The translations under genes and the position numbers were made by a program. 64,000 nt of DNA. Origin: Variovorax paradoxus. GTDB lineage: Bacteria; Pseudomonadota; Gammaproteobacteria; Burkholderiales; Burkholderiaceae_C. Below are positions 26,819 through 34,936 of this stretch, piece after piece; position 1 is the first letter of the stretch; each line of letters opens with the position of its first letter. Below the pieces are notes generated by a model, which saw only the letters and a list, made by a program, of their open reading frames with translations, was not told the origin of the DNA and ran no database searches. Location of the stretch: the NCBI RefSeq assembly GCF_000834655.1, contig NZ_JXQQ01000045.1:1-64000 (forward strand). Direction: 5' to 3'.

Positions 26819-27585
26819 AGCCGGCGCCAGCGACTACCATCCTCCACGTGTCTACCGTCCGAACCCGCCCAGCTTCCGCCGCGCCTGCAGCCGATGCGGC
26901 CGTTTTTCGCACGCGCGCCGACGAGGTCTACGCGCAGCTCAAGCGCGACGTGGCCGAGTTCATCCTCGTGCCCGGCGACCGCTTCACCGAGAACGAGATC
27001 AGCGACCGGCTCGGCGTGTCGCGCACGCCCGTGCGGCAGGCGCTGTTCCGGTTGCAGCAGGAAGGCTTCGTCGAGGTGCTGTTTCGCAGCGGCTGGCGCG
27101 TGCTGCCCTTCGACTTCGACCAGTTCGAGCAGCTCTACGATTTGCGCATGGTGCTGGAGACCACCGCGGTTCACCGCATCTGCGAAGCCGACCACCGCGT
27201 CGACCGCAGCCTGCTCGACACGCTGGCCGGCATCTGGCTCGTGCCGGTGGCCGAGCGCAGCACCGACACCGCCCAGGTCGCGCAGTGGGACGAGGCCTTC
27301 CATTGCTCGCTGGTGGCCGCCGCAGGCAACGCCGAGATGGCACGCGTGCACAGCGACGTGACCGACCGCATTCGCATCATCCGCCGGCTCGATTTCACGC
27401 AGCAGCCGCGCATCGAAGCCACCTACGAGGAGCACGCGAAGATCCTGAAGGCGATTCGCGCGAACCGGGGGGATCAGGCGGCGATGCTGCTGCGCGCGCA
27501 CATCGAGACGAGCCAGGCGGAGGTGCGCAAGATCACGTTGCACCAGGTGCATCTGGCGCGGCATGCGGGGAAGACGCGGCCCTGA
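26815..27585 (+). CDS. GntR-family (FCD/FadR subfamily) transcriptional regulator
   Basis: A 256-residue regulator: a winged helix at about residues 35-100 (YAQLKRDVAEFILVPGDRFT, ENEISDRLGVSRTPVRQALF) and an FCD ligand-binding domain with likely metal-binding histidines (TTAVHRICEAD, WDEAFHCSLV, YEEHAKILKAI). It is the last gene of the atzF block and overlaps the preceding hydrolase by ATGA, so it would be autoregulated if it binds the palindrome at 13029-13042. The inducer is probably an acid of the pathway. A GTG about 11 codons downstream is an alternative start. Confidence 0.9.
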   Translation: MKPAPATTILHVSTVRTRPASAAPAADAAVFRTRADEVYAQLKRDVAEFILVPGDRFTENEISDRLGVSRTPVRQALFRLQQEGFVEVLFRSGWRVLPFDFDQFEQLYDLRMVLETTAVHRICEADHRVDRSLLDTLAGIWLVPVAERSTDTAQVAQWDEAFHCSLVAAAGNAEMARVHSDVTDRIRIIRRLDFTQQPRIEATYEEHAKILKAIRANRGDQAAMLLRAHIETSQAEVRKITLHQVHLARHAGKTRP

Positions 27586-27607
27586 ACAGCCACGACTTCC
27601 CGCACGC

Positions 27608-29476
27608 TCACGGAGCGCCGATAGGGACGAATGCCATTTTTGGATCGTCCGTCAGAGCGACGGCGACCATTCCATCTGGCGTGACCACCAGTTGGCGAGG
27701 CACCAGTCCACGCGCATAACCCACGAACTTGAACGATTTCAGCAAGGTCCCGTTCGGGGCGTGAAGCCAGATATCAGAGGCCGAATAGAGTCCATTGATG
27801 CCACAGATCACGCGACCATCGCTGGTGACTTCGACGTTGTTGGGGTAAGCGTCTCCACCCGGAAGACTTGCAATGAAACCCAGACTGGCTGGATCTATGG
27901 ACGAGCAGCGATATGGCGCACCTGATGCCGCATAGAGCGCGGTCCCGCCCGCATTCACTGCGATGTCCTGTCCGTTCGAAGCGCCGTTGATGAAGCCCGC
28001 TCCTGCGGTGTATTTCACCGTCAGAACACCGTTCGCCATTGCCGAGTAGTCGACATCGTATGCGCCGACGCTGGCGGGGCTCAAACCTGTGGTCTGTACG
28101 AAAACCCTTCTGCCATCGGATGAAGCGGTGAAATTCCAGTTGCTGCTGAAGGGCTGCGGCAACGCGGCAAACCGGCTGCCATCTATATACGCGGTGCCGT
28201 TGCCTGTCAGAACGACATTCTTGCCATTGACACGGATCGCCAGCAGGGTTTGTGGATAGGACTCGCCGGGCTTCAGCATCAACGGCCACGTCGCAATCTT
28301 CAATGCGCTGGCGAGGTCGATGACAACGATGGGACCGCTACCTTTGTCGAGCACGTACAAGAGACCCCCATCGGGCGCCACGCTCATGTCCGACAGCCAG
28401 GCGCCCACGTTTTCGATGGTGCCGACTTTCGTGCCGAGGTGCGCGTTGTAGATGTCAATGAAGGTGCCGCCGTTGTGCGCGTACACGTAAGGCCGGATCT
28501 TGTCGGCGACGATGTTCGTATAGCTTGCGGGCAGCGGGGTCAAGGCGGTCAATCCGCCTTCGGCACGCCATAGACCGACACGGATGACCGCGTCCGCCAC
28601 CCCGGGATGAGACGTCTTCAGCGTGACGGTCGCATAGCTGATGACGCCCATCGGCACCTGTTGGGGATCCGCGGTGAGCACGAGGCTCGGGCTGGTGCCG
28701 GTGGTCCCGCTGCCCGTCACGGAAAGCCACGAGGCGCTGGACGTGGCGGCCCACGGCAATGCGCCTTCGAAGTTGTCGGTGACCCGCAGCGTTCTCGTGA
28801 GCACCGATCCGCCGGGGGTGCTTGCGAAGCCGATGCCGGATTCGGAAGGAACGAGCTGCCGCTTGTCCCGGTTCAGGACCAGGGTCAGAGGCAGCGTGGC
28901 CGTGCCGCCATTGACTGTCGCTGTCACCGTCGCAACGCCCGAATGGGTGCCGGGCGTGGCGGCATTGAGAGCCGGCGAGAAGCTCAATGAAGTTCCGTTC
29001 GCGTCGACGGTGCCGGAGGTAGGGGTGGCGGTGACCCAGGCGGGCAGTGGTGCGGAGAGGGTCCATGGCCACTTGTTGTCCCTGTTCAGGCTCATCGATA
29101 TCGACTGCGAGGCCTCGTCGCGCCCGTTGGGACCACCCAGCGTGACGGTCGTGGACAGGGCCGACAACTTTGGAGGTGGGGGCGGGACCGGAAGCGCGGC
29201 CCGGGCAGCCAGAGCGCCTGGATCGACGGGCAGTCGTGACGACGCAGTGCTCGCTGTCAAGCCGCTGATCGGCGCAAGGGTCGGCGCTTGCAGCGGGACG
29301 GTCGCACCGTTCGCGTCCGTGAATGAAAGTGCCGTCGCGTTGTTCGCATCGGCAGGACTGGAGGCGGAGGCAGCTGGCGCCGCACCGGCAACTCCTGAAG
29401 AACCTCCGCCGCCGCCGCCACCGCATGCAGCCAGCGCCAGACAAAAGCCAACGATGGCTGTGAATTTCAGCGTCAT
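27608..29476 (-). CDS. Lipoprotein with Ig-like repeats and a beta-propeller
   Basis: A 622-residue exported lipoprotein: lipobox LAAC at residues 15-18, then seven glycines and a flexible Ala/Ser/Pro linker to about residue 110. Two BACON/Ig-like modules follow (PLPAWVTATPTSGTVDANG and ATSSASWLSVTGSGTTGTSP). The C-terminal half has recurring propeller strands such as MSVAPDGGLLYVLD, FTASSDGRRVFVQ, IAVNAGGTALYAA and VEVTSDGRVICGI. It is probably surface-exposed or periplasmic and binds a ligand; no enzyme motif is seen. Base composition looks less GC-rich than its neighbours, suggesting separate acquisition. It converges on the GntR gene. Confidence 0.8.
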   Translation of the reverse strand: MTLKFTAIVGFCLALAACGGGGGGGSSGVAGAAPAASASSPADANNATALSFTDANGATVPLQAPTLAPISGLTASTASSRLPVDPGALAARAALPVPPPPPKLSALSTTVTLGGPNGRDEASQSISMSLNRDNKWPWTLSAPLPAWVTATPTSGTVDANGTSLSFSPALNAATPGTHSGVATVTATVNGGTATLPLTLVLNRDKRQLVPSESGIGFASTPGGSVLTRTLRVTDNFEGALPWAATSSASWLSVTGSGTTGTSPSLVLTADPQQVPMGVISYATVTLKTSHPGVADAVIRVGLWRAEGGLTALTPLPASYTNIVADKIRPYVYAHNGGTFIDIYNAHLGTKVGTIENVGAWLSDMSVAPDGGLLYVLDKGSGPIVVIDLASALKIATWPLMLKPGESYPQTLLAIRVNGKNVVLTGNGTAYIDGSRFAALPQPFSSNWNFTASSDGRRVFVQTTGLSPASVGAYDVDYSAMANGVLTVKYTAGAGFINGASNGQDIAVNAGGTALYAASGAPYRCSSIDPASLGFIASLPGGDAYPNNVEVTSDGRVICGINGLYSASDIWLHAPNGTLLKSFKFVGYARGLVPRQLVVTPDGMVAVALTDDPKMAFVPIGAP

Positions 29477-29804
29477 TTCCCTCTTCCCTCCTCGTCTCTA
29501 TCGCTCGGAGCCGCGCAGCGATGCGATGCGATGCATGCTGCATGCACGGCGGTTAATACTTATTACAGAAAGTATCGCAGTTTTCCGAGCAATGAATGCC
29601 TTGGTCGTCGCGTAAAGGCCGTGTCATCGTGGGGCGCTCGCCCAATGCGACGCGCACGAGAACCGCCGGGGCGATGGAGTGCAAGAGAGCGCTGTGTCAC
29701 TCCATTCCGGGCCGGTATGGGGCTCCGGGCGATCAAGGGGGCGCGGCACTGCCTCCGCCCCGCTCTGGTCCACCCCCGGCGCAGAGGGAGGAGAGACGCC
29801 GCGT
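29477..29804. other. Intergenic region with promoter-like and hairpin sequences, no gene
   Basis: 328 bases without a supportable gene. Near the lipoprotein start are three tandem GATGC units (about 29522-29535) and an AT-rich palindrome TAATA-CT-TATTA at 29554-29565, probably part of the lipoprotein promoter. Further on, ATGGAGTG (29674-29681) pairs perfectly with CACTCCAT (29698-29705) across a 16-base loop. That hairpin follows the end of the Bug gene, lacks a T-run and could be a weak terminator. Confidence 0.6.
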
Positions 29805-30767
29805 TCAGTCTGCGGTGATATTGCCTCGCTTCACCACCCCCGCCCAGCGATCCGCATCCTTCTTCACCAGCGCCCCGAACTCCGCCGGCGTCGAGCTCGC
29901 CGGCACCATGCCCTGCGACTCGAAAGACTTCGCCACCTCCGGCTGCTTCAGCACTGCCCCGATCTCCTTGTTGAGCCGCGCCACCACGTCGGGCGGCGTG
30001 CCCTTGGGCGCGAGTACGCCGTACCACATGTCCACGTTGTCGGCGGTCACGCCGGCCTCGGCGAGCGTCGGCACGTCGGGCAGTTGCGGCAGGCGCTTGC
30101 TGCTGCCGGTGGCGATGGCCTTGAGCTTGCCGACCTGGATGTGCTGCAGCGCCACGTGCACCGGCAGGAACATGTAGTCGATGCGTCCGCCCAGGAGGTC
30201 GGTCACCGCGCCGGCCGTGCCCTTGTACGGCACGTGCAGCAGGTCGGTGCCGGTGCCCTGCATCAGGAGCGCCATCGACAGGTGGTGCGGCGTTCCCACG
30301 CCCGGCGTGGCGTAGGTCAGCTTGGCCGGCTCGGCCTTGGCGGCGCTCACCATCTGCGCGACCGACGACGCCTTCTGCACGTTGGGGTTGGTCACCAGCA
30401 GCAGCGTGCCCCACGAGGTGAGCGACACCGGCGCGAAGTCGGCCACCGGGTCGTAGCTCAGCGATTTGTAGAGGCTGCGGTTCATCACCAGCGTGTTGAC
30501 CTGCACCATCAGCGTGTAGCCGTCGGGCTTGGCCCGCGCGACCTTCTCGCTGCCGATGTTGCCGCTCGCGCCGGCGAGGTTTTCCACGATCACGGGCTGG
30601 CCCAGCAGCGCGGGCAGGCGGGCCGAGAGCTGGCGTGCGACGAGGTCGATGCCGGTGCCCGGCGTGTAGGGCACGACGAGCGTGATGGGCTGGTCGGGCC
30701 AGGCATGGGCCGCGGCGGCGCTGGCTGCAACGAGCAGGGTGGCGAGGGTCTTGGCAATGAATCGCAT
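29805..30767 (-). CDS. Tripartite tricarboxylate transporter (Bug) binding protein
   Basis: A 320-residue periplasmic receptor with Sec signal (MRFIAKTLATLLVAASAAAAHA) and Bug motifs: PITLVVPYTPGTGIDLVARQ, VENLAGASGNIG and ARAKPDGYTLMV. Bug proteins bind carboxylates or other small molecules, often without a linked transporter; no TctA/TctB genes are near. It lies 40 bases downstream of the flavin monooxygenase gene on the same strand, so it probably captures that enzyme's substrate. Confidence 0.92.
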   Translation of the reverse strand: MRFIAKTLATLLVAASAAAAHAWPDQPITLVVPYTPGTGIDLVARQLSARLPALLGQPVIVENLAGASGNIGSEKVARAKPDGYTLMVQVNTLVMNRSLYKSLSYDPVADFAPVSLTSWGTLLLVTNPNVQKASSVAQMVSAAKAEPAKLTYATPGVGTPHHLSMALLMQGTGTDLLHVPYKGTAGAVTDLLGGRIDYMFLPVHVALQHIQVGKLKAIATGSSKRLPQLPDVPTLAEAGVTADNVDMWYGVLAPKGTPPDVVARLNKEIGAVLKQPEVAKSFESQGMVPASSTPAEFGALVKKDADRWAGVVKRGNITAD

Positions 30768-30807
30768 GGGTTGTCTCCGTCTTGTTCTGTGAAGGAAAGG
30801 GCGGCGC

Positions 30808-32049
30808 TCAGAGGTACGAGGCGCGCGCCTTCAGCGCCACCGGGTCGTAGCCGGCCACGCGCTTGTAGTTGTCCGAGATGGCCTGCAGCTCGGCGTGGCT
30901 CACCACGTCATCGATCTGTCCGAAGCGCCGGCCGCCCGAGCGCTCGAACACCTCGCGCAGGATCGCATCGGGCGGGTTGCTGCGGTTTGTGAGCACCACG
31001 TTGGTGGTGGCCTTCACGCGCTCGCGGTCGTAGTCTTCGAGTGCTGCGGTGCTCACGCCCAGGTCCTTGAGCGCGCCCGCGAGAAAGCGCGCGTCGATGA
31101 TCGCCTGCCCCGCGCCGTTGGAGCCGCGCGGCACCATCGGGTGCGCCGCGTCGCCCAGCAGCGTGAGGCGGCCGTGCGTCCAGCGCGGCAGCGGGTCCTG
31201 GTCGACCATCGGGTACTCCAGGATGGTGTCCGAGGCGCGGATCAGCGCGGGCACGTCGAGCCAGTCGAAGTGCCAGTCGGCGAAGGCAGGGAGAAAGTCC
31301 TCGAGCCGGCCGGCGCGGCTCCAGTCGCGCATCGCGGGCTGGGGCGCGTGGATCTCGGCGACCCAGTTCACAAGCTGGTGGCCCTCGGCGTCGATGTCGT
31401 TGCGGATCGGGTAGATCACCATCTTGCCGACCGCGAGCCAGCCCGCGCGCACCATGCTCGCGCCAGAGAGAAAGGGCTTCCATCGCGCGGTGCCGCGCCA
31501 CATGTTCACGCCCGAATAGCGCGGCGCGCCTTCGTTGGGGTAGAGCTGCTTGCGCAATGCGGAGTGAATGCCGTCGCAGCCGATGGCCACCGCACCGCGC
31601 ACGGCAGGCGCATCGGCGAAATGCACGGTGACGCCGCCCGCGTCCTGCGTGACGCCGGTACAGCGGTGGTTGCACACCACGCTGTCCGCGCCGAGGCGCT
31701 TGAGCGTCTCGTCGAGCAACACGGTCTGCAGGTCGCCGCGATGGATCGAGAACTGGGGCCAGTCGTAGCCCGCGTGCTCGCCCGCCGCTTCCTGGAAGAT
31801 CAACTGGCCATGCTCGGTGAAGAAGATCGACTCCTTCGTGCGAACGCCCACCTTGTCCAGCTGCGGCAGCAGGCCGAGCTCGGTCAGCTCGCGCACCGCG
31901 TGCGGCAGCAGGTTCACGCCCACGCCCAGCGGCTTGAGCTCGGGCACGGCCTCGTACACGCGGCACGGAATGCCGGCCTGGTGCAGGCTCAGCGCGAGGG
32001 TCAGGCCGCCGATGCCGGCGCCCAGGATGATCACTTGCTTGTCGTTCAT
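30808..32049 (-). CDS. FAD-dependent monooxygenase, PhzS-like
   Basis: A 413-residue group A flavoprotein hydroxylase: GxGxxG at the N-terminus (ILGAGIGGLTLAL), the second FAD/NADPH motif around GCDGIHSALRKQL and LLGDAAHPMVPRGSNGAG. The blocks ELKPLGVGVNLLPHAVREL and FSIHRGDLQTVLLDE are shared with PhzS and related aromatic-ring hydroxylases. The substrate is unknown. It is divergent from a LysR gene, which suggests control by that regulator. The start at 32049 is where homology begins. Confidence 0.88.
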   Translation of the reverse strand: MNDKQVIILGAGIGGLTLALSLHQAGIPCRVYEAVPELKPLGVGVNLLPHAVRELTELGLLPQLDKVGVRTKESIFFTEHGQLIFQEAAGEHAGYDWPQFSIHRGDLQTVLLDETLKRLGADSVVCNHRCTGVTQDAGGVTVHFADAPAVRGAVAIGCDGIHSALRKQLYPNEGAPRYSGVNMWRGTARWKPFLSGASMVRAGWLAVGKMVIYPIRNDIDAEGHQLVNWVAEIHAPQPAMRDWSRAGRLEDFLPAFADWHFDWLDVPALIRASDTILEYPMVDQDPLPRWTHGRLTLLGDAAHPMVPRGSNGAGQAIIDARFLAGALKDLGVSTAALEDYDRERVKATTNVVLTNRSNPPDAILREVFERSGGRRFGQIDDVVSHAELQAISDNYKRVAGYDPVALKARASYL

Positions 32050-32127
32050 GGCTCTCGAAAGGGTGCCGTTTCTCTCGGGTCGTATTGGGAACGGAAGTTC
32101 GCCATTTGTGAAATTTAGATGTGCAAT

Positions 32128-32144
32128 GGATTTATCATGAATCC
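32128..32144. promoter_or_regulatory. LysR-type palindrome in the monooxygenase/LysR divergent promoter
   Basis: GGATTTATCATGAATCC is a near-perfect 17-base palindrome (arms GGATT/AATCC) and contains ATT-N7-AAT, a common LysR box form. It ends 2 bases before the LysR start codon and about 80 bases upstream of the divergent monooxygenase gene, in an AT-richer stretch. Its position suits autorepression plus activation of the monooxygenase. Confidence 0.55.
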
Positions 32145-32146
32145 TT

Positions 32147-33058
32147 ATGAACCTCTCGACCCGCCAGATGCGCGCCTTCCTGCAGGTGGCGCGCCTGGGC
32201 AACTTCACGCGCGCGGCCGAGCAGGCGCACATCACGCAGGCGGGGCTGAGCATCCTGATCCGCGAGATGGAGCGGCAGCTGGGCTGCCGGCTCTTCGACC
32301 GCACCACGCGGGTGGTGACCCTCACGCCGCCGGGCCGGCGGCTGCTGCCGGTGGTGGAGCGGCTCGTCACCGACCTGGATGACGTGGCCGCGCAACTCGG
32401 CGCCGAGGGCGACGCGGCGCGCCAGACCCTGCGCATCGCGGCCACGCCGCTGGTGTCGTCGCACCTGCTGCCGCAGGTGTTCACCACGTTCCGCCAGGCG
32501 CATCCGCAGGTAAGCCTGCGCCTCTTCGATGCCGACCTGCGCGACGTGGAGGCGATGGTCGCGGCGGGCGATGCCGACATGGGCCTCGGTTTCTTCTTCA
32601 AGGCCGCGGCGGGCCTCGCGCGCACGCCGGTCGGGCGCTTTCACCTGATGCGCGTGGCGGCGTCCACAGGGGAGGCCGATGAAGCGCCGGCCATCGGCAC
32701 TGCACCGTGGTCCGCGTTGCGCACCGCCGAACTCATCGGCCTGCCACCGGGCAACCCGATCCAGAAGGTGATCGACGAGCACCTGGTGGCCACCATCGGC
32801 CGCGCCGATGCGCAGCGGCCCACCTTCAATTTCTTCGGCACGCTGATCTCGATGGTCGAGGCTGGCTTCGGCACCGCGGTGATGCCGACCTTCGCGCTCG
32901 CGGCCTGCAGGCGGCACCGCGTTCGCACCGACGTGCTGGTCAAGCCGAAGGTGGGTCTGGACTTCTATCGCATCGCCAAGCGCGGCGCGCACGAGACCGA
33001 GGCGATGCAGGCCTTTGTCGCGACGCTCGAGAAAGCACTGCCCGCGCTCTCGCGTTAG
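32147..33058 (+). CDS. LysR-family transcriptional regulator
   Basis: A 303-residue LTTR with the N-terminal helix-turn-helix (MNLSTRQMRAFLQVARLGNF then TRAAEQAHITQAGLS) and a periplasmic-binding-like effector domain from about residue 90. It is divergent from the PhzS-like monooxygenase gene and so probably controls it and the Bug gene. Its 3' end overlaps the next, convergent LysR gene by 4 bases. Confidence 0.92.
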   Translation: MNLSTRQMRAFLQVARLGNFTRAAEQAHITQAGLSILIREMERQLGCRLFDRTTRVVTLTPPGRRLLPVVERLVTDLDDVAAQLGAEGDAARQTLRIAATPLVSSHLLPQVFTTFRQAHPQVSLRLFDADLRDVEAMVAAGDADMGLGFFFKAAAGLARTPVGRFHLMRVAASTGEADEAPAIGTAPWSALRTAELIGLPPGNPIQKVIDEHLVATIGRADAQRPTFNFFGTLISMVEAGFGTAVMPTFALAACRRHRVRTDVLVKPKVGLDFYRIAKRGAHETEAMQAFVATLEKALPALSR

Positions 33059-33957
33059 TCCGCTCCGGAAGGCTCGGTGAGCCGCTTGCGCAGGAATTCC
33101 GCGAAGGCATAGGCGATCACCGGCAACTGCCGTCCGCGCAGGCTCGCCAGCACCAGTTCGCCGCGCGGAAATCCGCGGTCCTCGATGTCGCGGGCCACGA
33201 TGTTGGGGTCTTCGGTCCGGGTACCGATGGCCATCTGGAACGAGATCGACTGGCCGTCGTACAGGCAGCCGCGCAGGAACTCGAAGCTGTTGCTCTCCAC
33301 CATGGCCCGGATCGGGGTGGAGCTGCGCGCGAGAAAACGCTCGAGCAGCTGGCGCCCGCCCGTGTCGCGGTTCGGCAGCACGACCGGGTAGTCGGCGCAG
33401 TCGCGCAGGCGCAGTGCCTTGGACTTGGCCAGCGGATGGCGCCTGTGCATGATCGCCATGAGCTTCTGCTCGACCGCGCACACACGCTCGATGTCGGCCT
33501 CCGGCGCGAGGTTGAACACCAGCGCGAGATCGGTCTCGAAGCTGCGCAGCGCGCTAGCGGCCTGCACGTGATCGCCGATGCGCGCATCGAAAGCCACCAG
33601 CGGATGCGTCTGGCCGAAGTCGTTGATGGCGGCCGGCAGGAAGCGCGGCGCGAGCGCCTGGCTCGCGACCAGCCGCACCGAGCCGCGCCGCAGGCCCTGC
33701 AGCTCCTCGATCTCGGAGCGCACGCGGTCCAGCTCCGACGCGCGCCCCCGGATGTAGCGCACGAACAGCTCGCCTGCCGCGGTGAGCCGCATGCCGCGCG
33801 GCAATCGCTCGAAAAGCGGCGTGCCCAGTTCCTCCTCGAGGTCCTGGATGCGGCGGTTGACGGCGGAGGGCGCGACGTGCAGGCGCTCGGCCGCCTGCCG
33901 GATCGAGCCGGCCCGGGCGACCTCGTCCGCGTAGCGCAGGAAGCGAAGGTGGTTCAT
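33055..33957 (-). CDS. LysR-family regulator, AtzR-like
   Basis: A 300-residue LTTR starting MNHLRFLRYADEVARAGSIR, with QAAERLHVAPSAVNRRIQDL as recognition region. From memory this N-terminus closely resembles AtzR, the LysR activator divergent from the cyanuric acid operon atzDEF in Pseudomonas ADP, which responds to cyanurate and nitrogen limitation. Here too the gene is divergent from the operon carrying the atzD-like gene. It lacks a recognisable terminator and overlaps the convergent LysR gene. Confidence 0.85.
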   Translation of the reverse strand: MNHLRFLRYADEVARAGSIRQAAERLHVAPSAVNRRIQDLEEELGTPLFERLPRGMRLTAAGELFVRYIRGRASELDRVRSEIEELQGLRRGSVRLVASQALAPRFLPAAINDFGQTHPLVAFDARIGDHVQAASALRSFETDLALVFNLAPEADIERVCAVEQKLMAIMHRRHPLAKSKALRLRDCADYPVVLPNRDTGGRQLLERFLARSSTPIRAMVESNSFEFLRGCLYDGQSISFQMAIGTRTEDPNIVARDIEDRGFPRGELVLASLRGRQLPVIAYAFAEFLRKRLTEPSGAD

Positions 33958-34009
33958 GCCTCAGCCGTTGCACGAAGCGCGCCAGAAACACGCGCGGCCG
34001 TCACCGCAA

Positions 34010-34024
34010 CCGTTGCCGCAACGG
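34010..34024. promoter_or_regulatory. Palindrome upstream of the second ureide operon
   Basis: CCGTTGC-C-GCAACGG is a perfect 7+1+7 inverted repeat, about 42 bases before the -24/-12 element and midway between the divergent LysR gene and the hydrolase operon. It could be an activator site for the LysR protein, though it is GC-rich and lacks the T-N11-A form at its ends. Confidence 0.4.
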
Positions 34025-34065
34025 CAACGCACAGCACGCGAATCGGTACGGATGAGGCGCACCTC

Positions 34066-34082
34066 TTGGCACGGCCGCTGCA
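34066..34082 (+). promoter_or_regulatory. Candidate sigma-54 (-24/-12) promoter of the atzD-containing operon
   Basis: TTGGCACGGCCGCTGCA fits YTGGCACGNNNNTTGCW with one mismatch (CTGC for TTGC); GG at 34068-34069 and GC at 34080-34081 are ten bases apart. Transcription would start near 34093, so the ATG at 34095 would be almost leaderless. Either translation begins further downstream or the element is fortuitous. The same element type precedes the atzF operon. Confidence 0.5.
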
Positions 34083-34097
34083 TGCCTTTGAGGCATG
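34081..34097. promoter_or_regulatory. T-N11-A palindrome spanning the hydrolase start
   Basis: CATGCCT-TTG-AGGCATG is a perfect 7+3+7 inverted repeat and contains TGCCTTTGAGGCA, a T-N11-A LysR box. It overlaps the -12 end of the sigma-54-like element and the first ATG of the operon (34095). A bound LysR protein here would block initiation. Confidence 0.5.
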
Positions 34098-34925
34098 ACA
34101 CGCCGAACCACACCTTCGCGCACCAATGCAGCGCAAGCGCCCGCCCGCTTCGGGCCGGCGCCCCACAACGCCTGGACGCTGGCGGCCGGCCGGGTCAGTC
34201 TGGTGCGTGCGCCCAAGCGGCCGCGACCCGTGCAGATGGAAGCCGAGCCGCAGCCGATCGAATTCGACCTCGCGCGCAGCGCGCTCGTCGTGGTCGACAT
34301 GCAGAACGACTTCTGCCACCCCGAGGGCTGGTTCGCGCAGAAGGGCATCGGCATCCGCGCGGCGCGCAAGCCGATCGCGGCCATTGCTCGGCTGCTGCCT
34401 GCATGGCGCGCGGCCGGCGGCACCGTGGTGTGGCTCAACTGGGGCATCCGCGCGGACCGCCTCAACCTGTCGCCCACGGTGCAATTCAAGGGCAAGCGCA
34501 GTGCCGACGGCATCGGCTATGCGGAGCATTCGCCCATCGACCACGGCCCCTCGCTGGTGCAGGGCGAGTGGGGCGCGCAGGTGATCGACGAACTGGCCGT
34601 CGAGCCCGGCGACATCACCGTCCACAAGCACCGCCTGAGCGGCTTCTGGGACAACGAGCTCGACAGCGTGTTGCGCCAGCAAGGCATCACCACGCTGCTG
34701 TTCGCGGGCATCAACACCGACCGTTGCGTGTTCTCGACGCTGCAGGACGCGAACTTCCTCGGCTACGACTGCGTTCTGCTGAAGGACGCGTGCGGCACCT
34801 CGTCGCCCGCCTACGTCACGCGCGGCATTCATTTCATCGTGCAGCAGCTGCACGGGTTCGTGGCGACCGCCGAGTCGCTGCTTGCTTCGCTCTCTTCTTT
34901 TTCCTCTCCCTCCAAGAAACGCTAG
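34095..34925 (+). CDS. Isochorismatase-fold cysteine hydrolase (ureido/carbamoyl hydrolase type)
   Basis: Up to 276 residues. The core has Asp in VVVDMQNDFCHPEGW, Lys in VHKHRLSGFWDNELD and Cys in GINTDRCVFSTLQDANFLGYD. Family members with the WGxRxDRLNLSP and SGFWDxxLDS motifs are common next to hydantoinase-type genes; exact substrates are mostly unknown. The first 47 residues are basic and low in structure; the in-frame ATG at 34236 would give 229 residues, the same size as the two related hydrolases in this window. First gene of the atzD-containing operon. Confidence 0.85.
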   Translation: MTRRTTPSRTNAAQAPARFGPAPHNAWTLAAGRVSLVRAPKRPRPVQMEAEPQPIEFDLARSALVVVDMQNDFCHPEGWFAQKGIGIRAARKPIAAIARLLPAWRAAGGTVVWLNWGIRADRLNLSPTVQFKGKRSADGIGYAEHSPIDHGPSLVQGEWGAQVIDELAVEPGDITVHKHRLSGFWDNELDSVLRQQGITTLLFAGINTDRCVFSTLQDANFLGYDCVLLKDACGTSSPAYVTRGIHFIVQQLHGFVATAESLLASLSSFSSPSKKR

Positions 34926-34936
34926 GAGTCCTTCGC

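Noticed and set aside
30808..32049. FAD monooxygenase as urate hydroxylase HpxO linked to the ureide operons
   Set aside because: The sequence blocks are closer to PhzS; it has its own divergent LysR gene and a Bug partner, so a link to purines is not supported.
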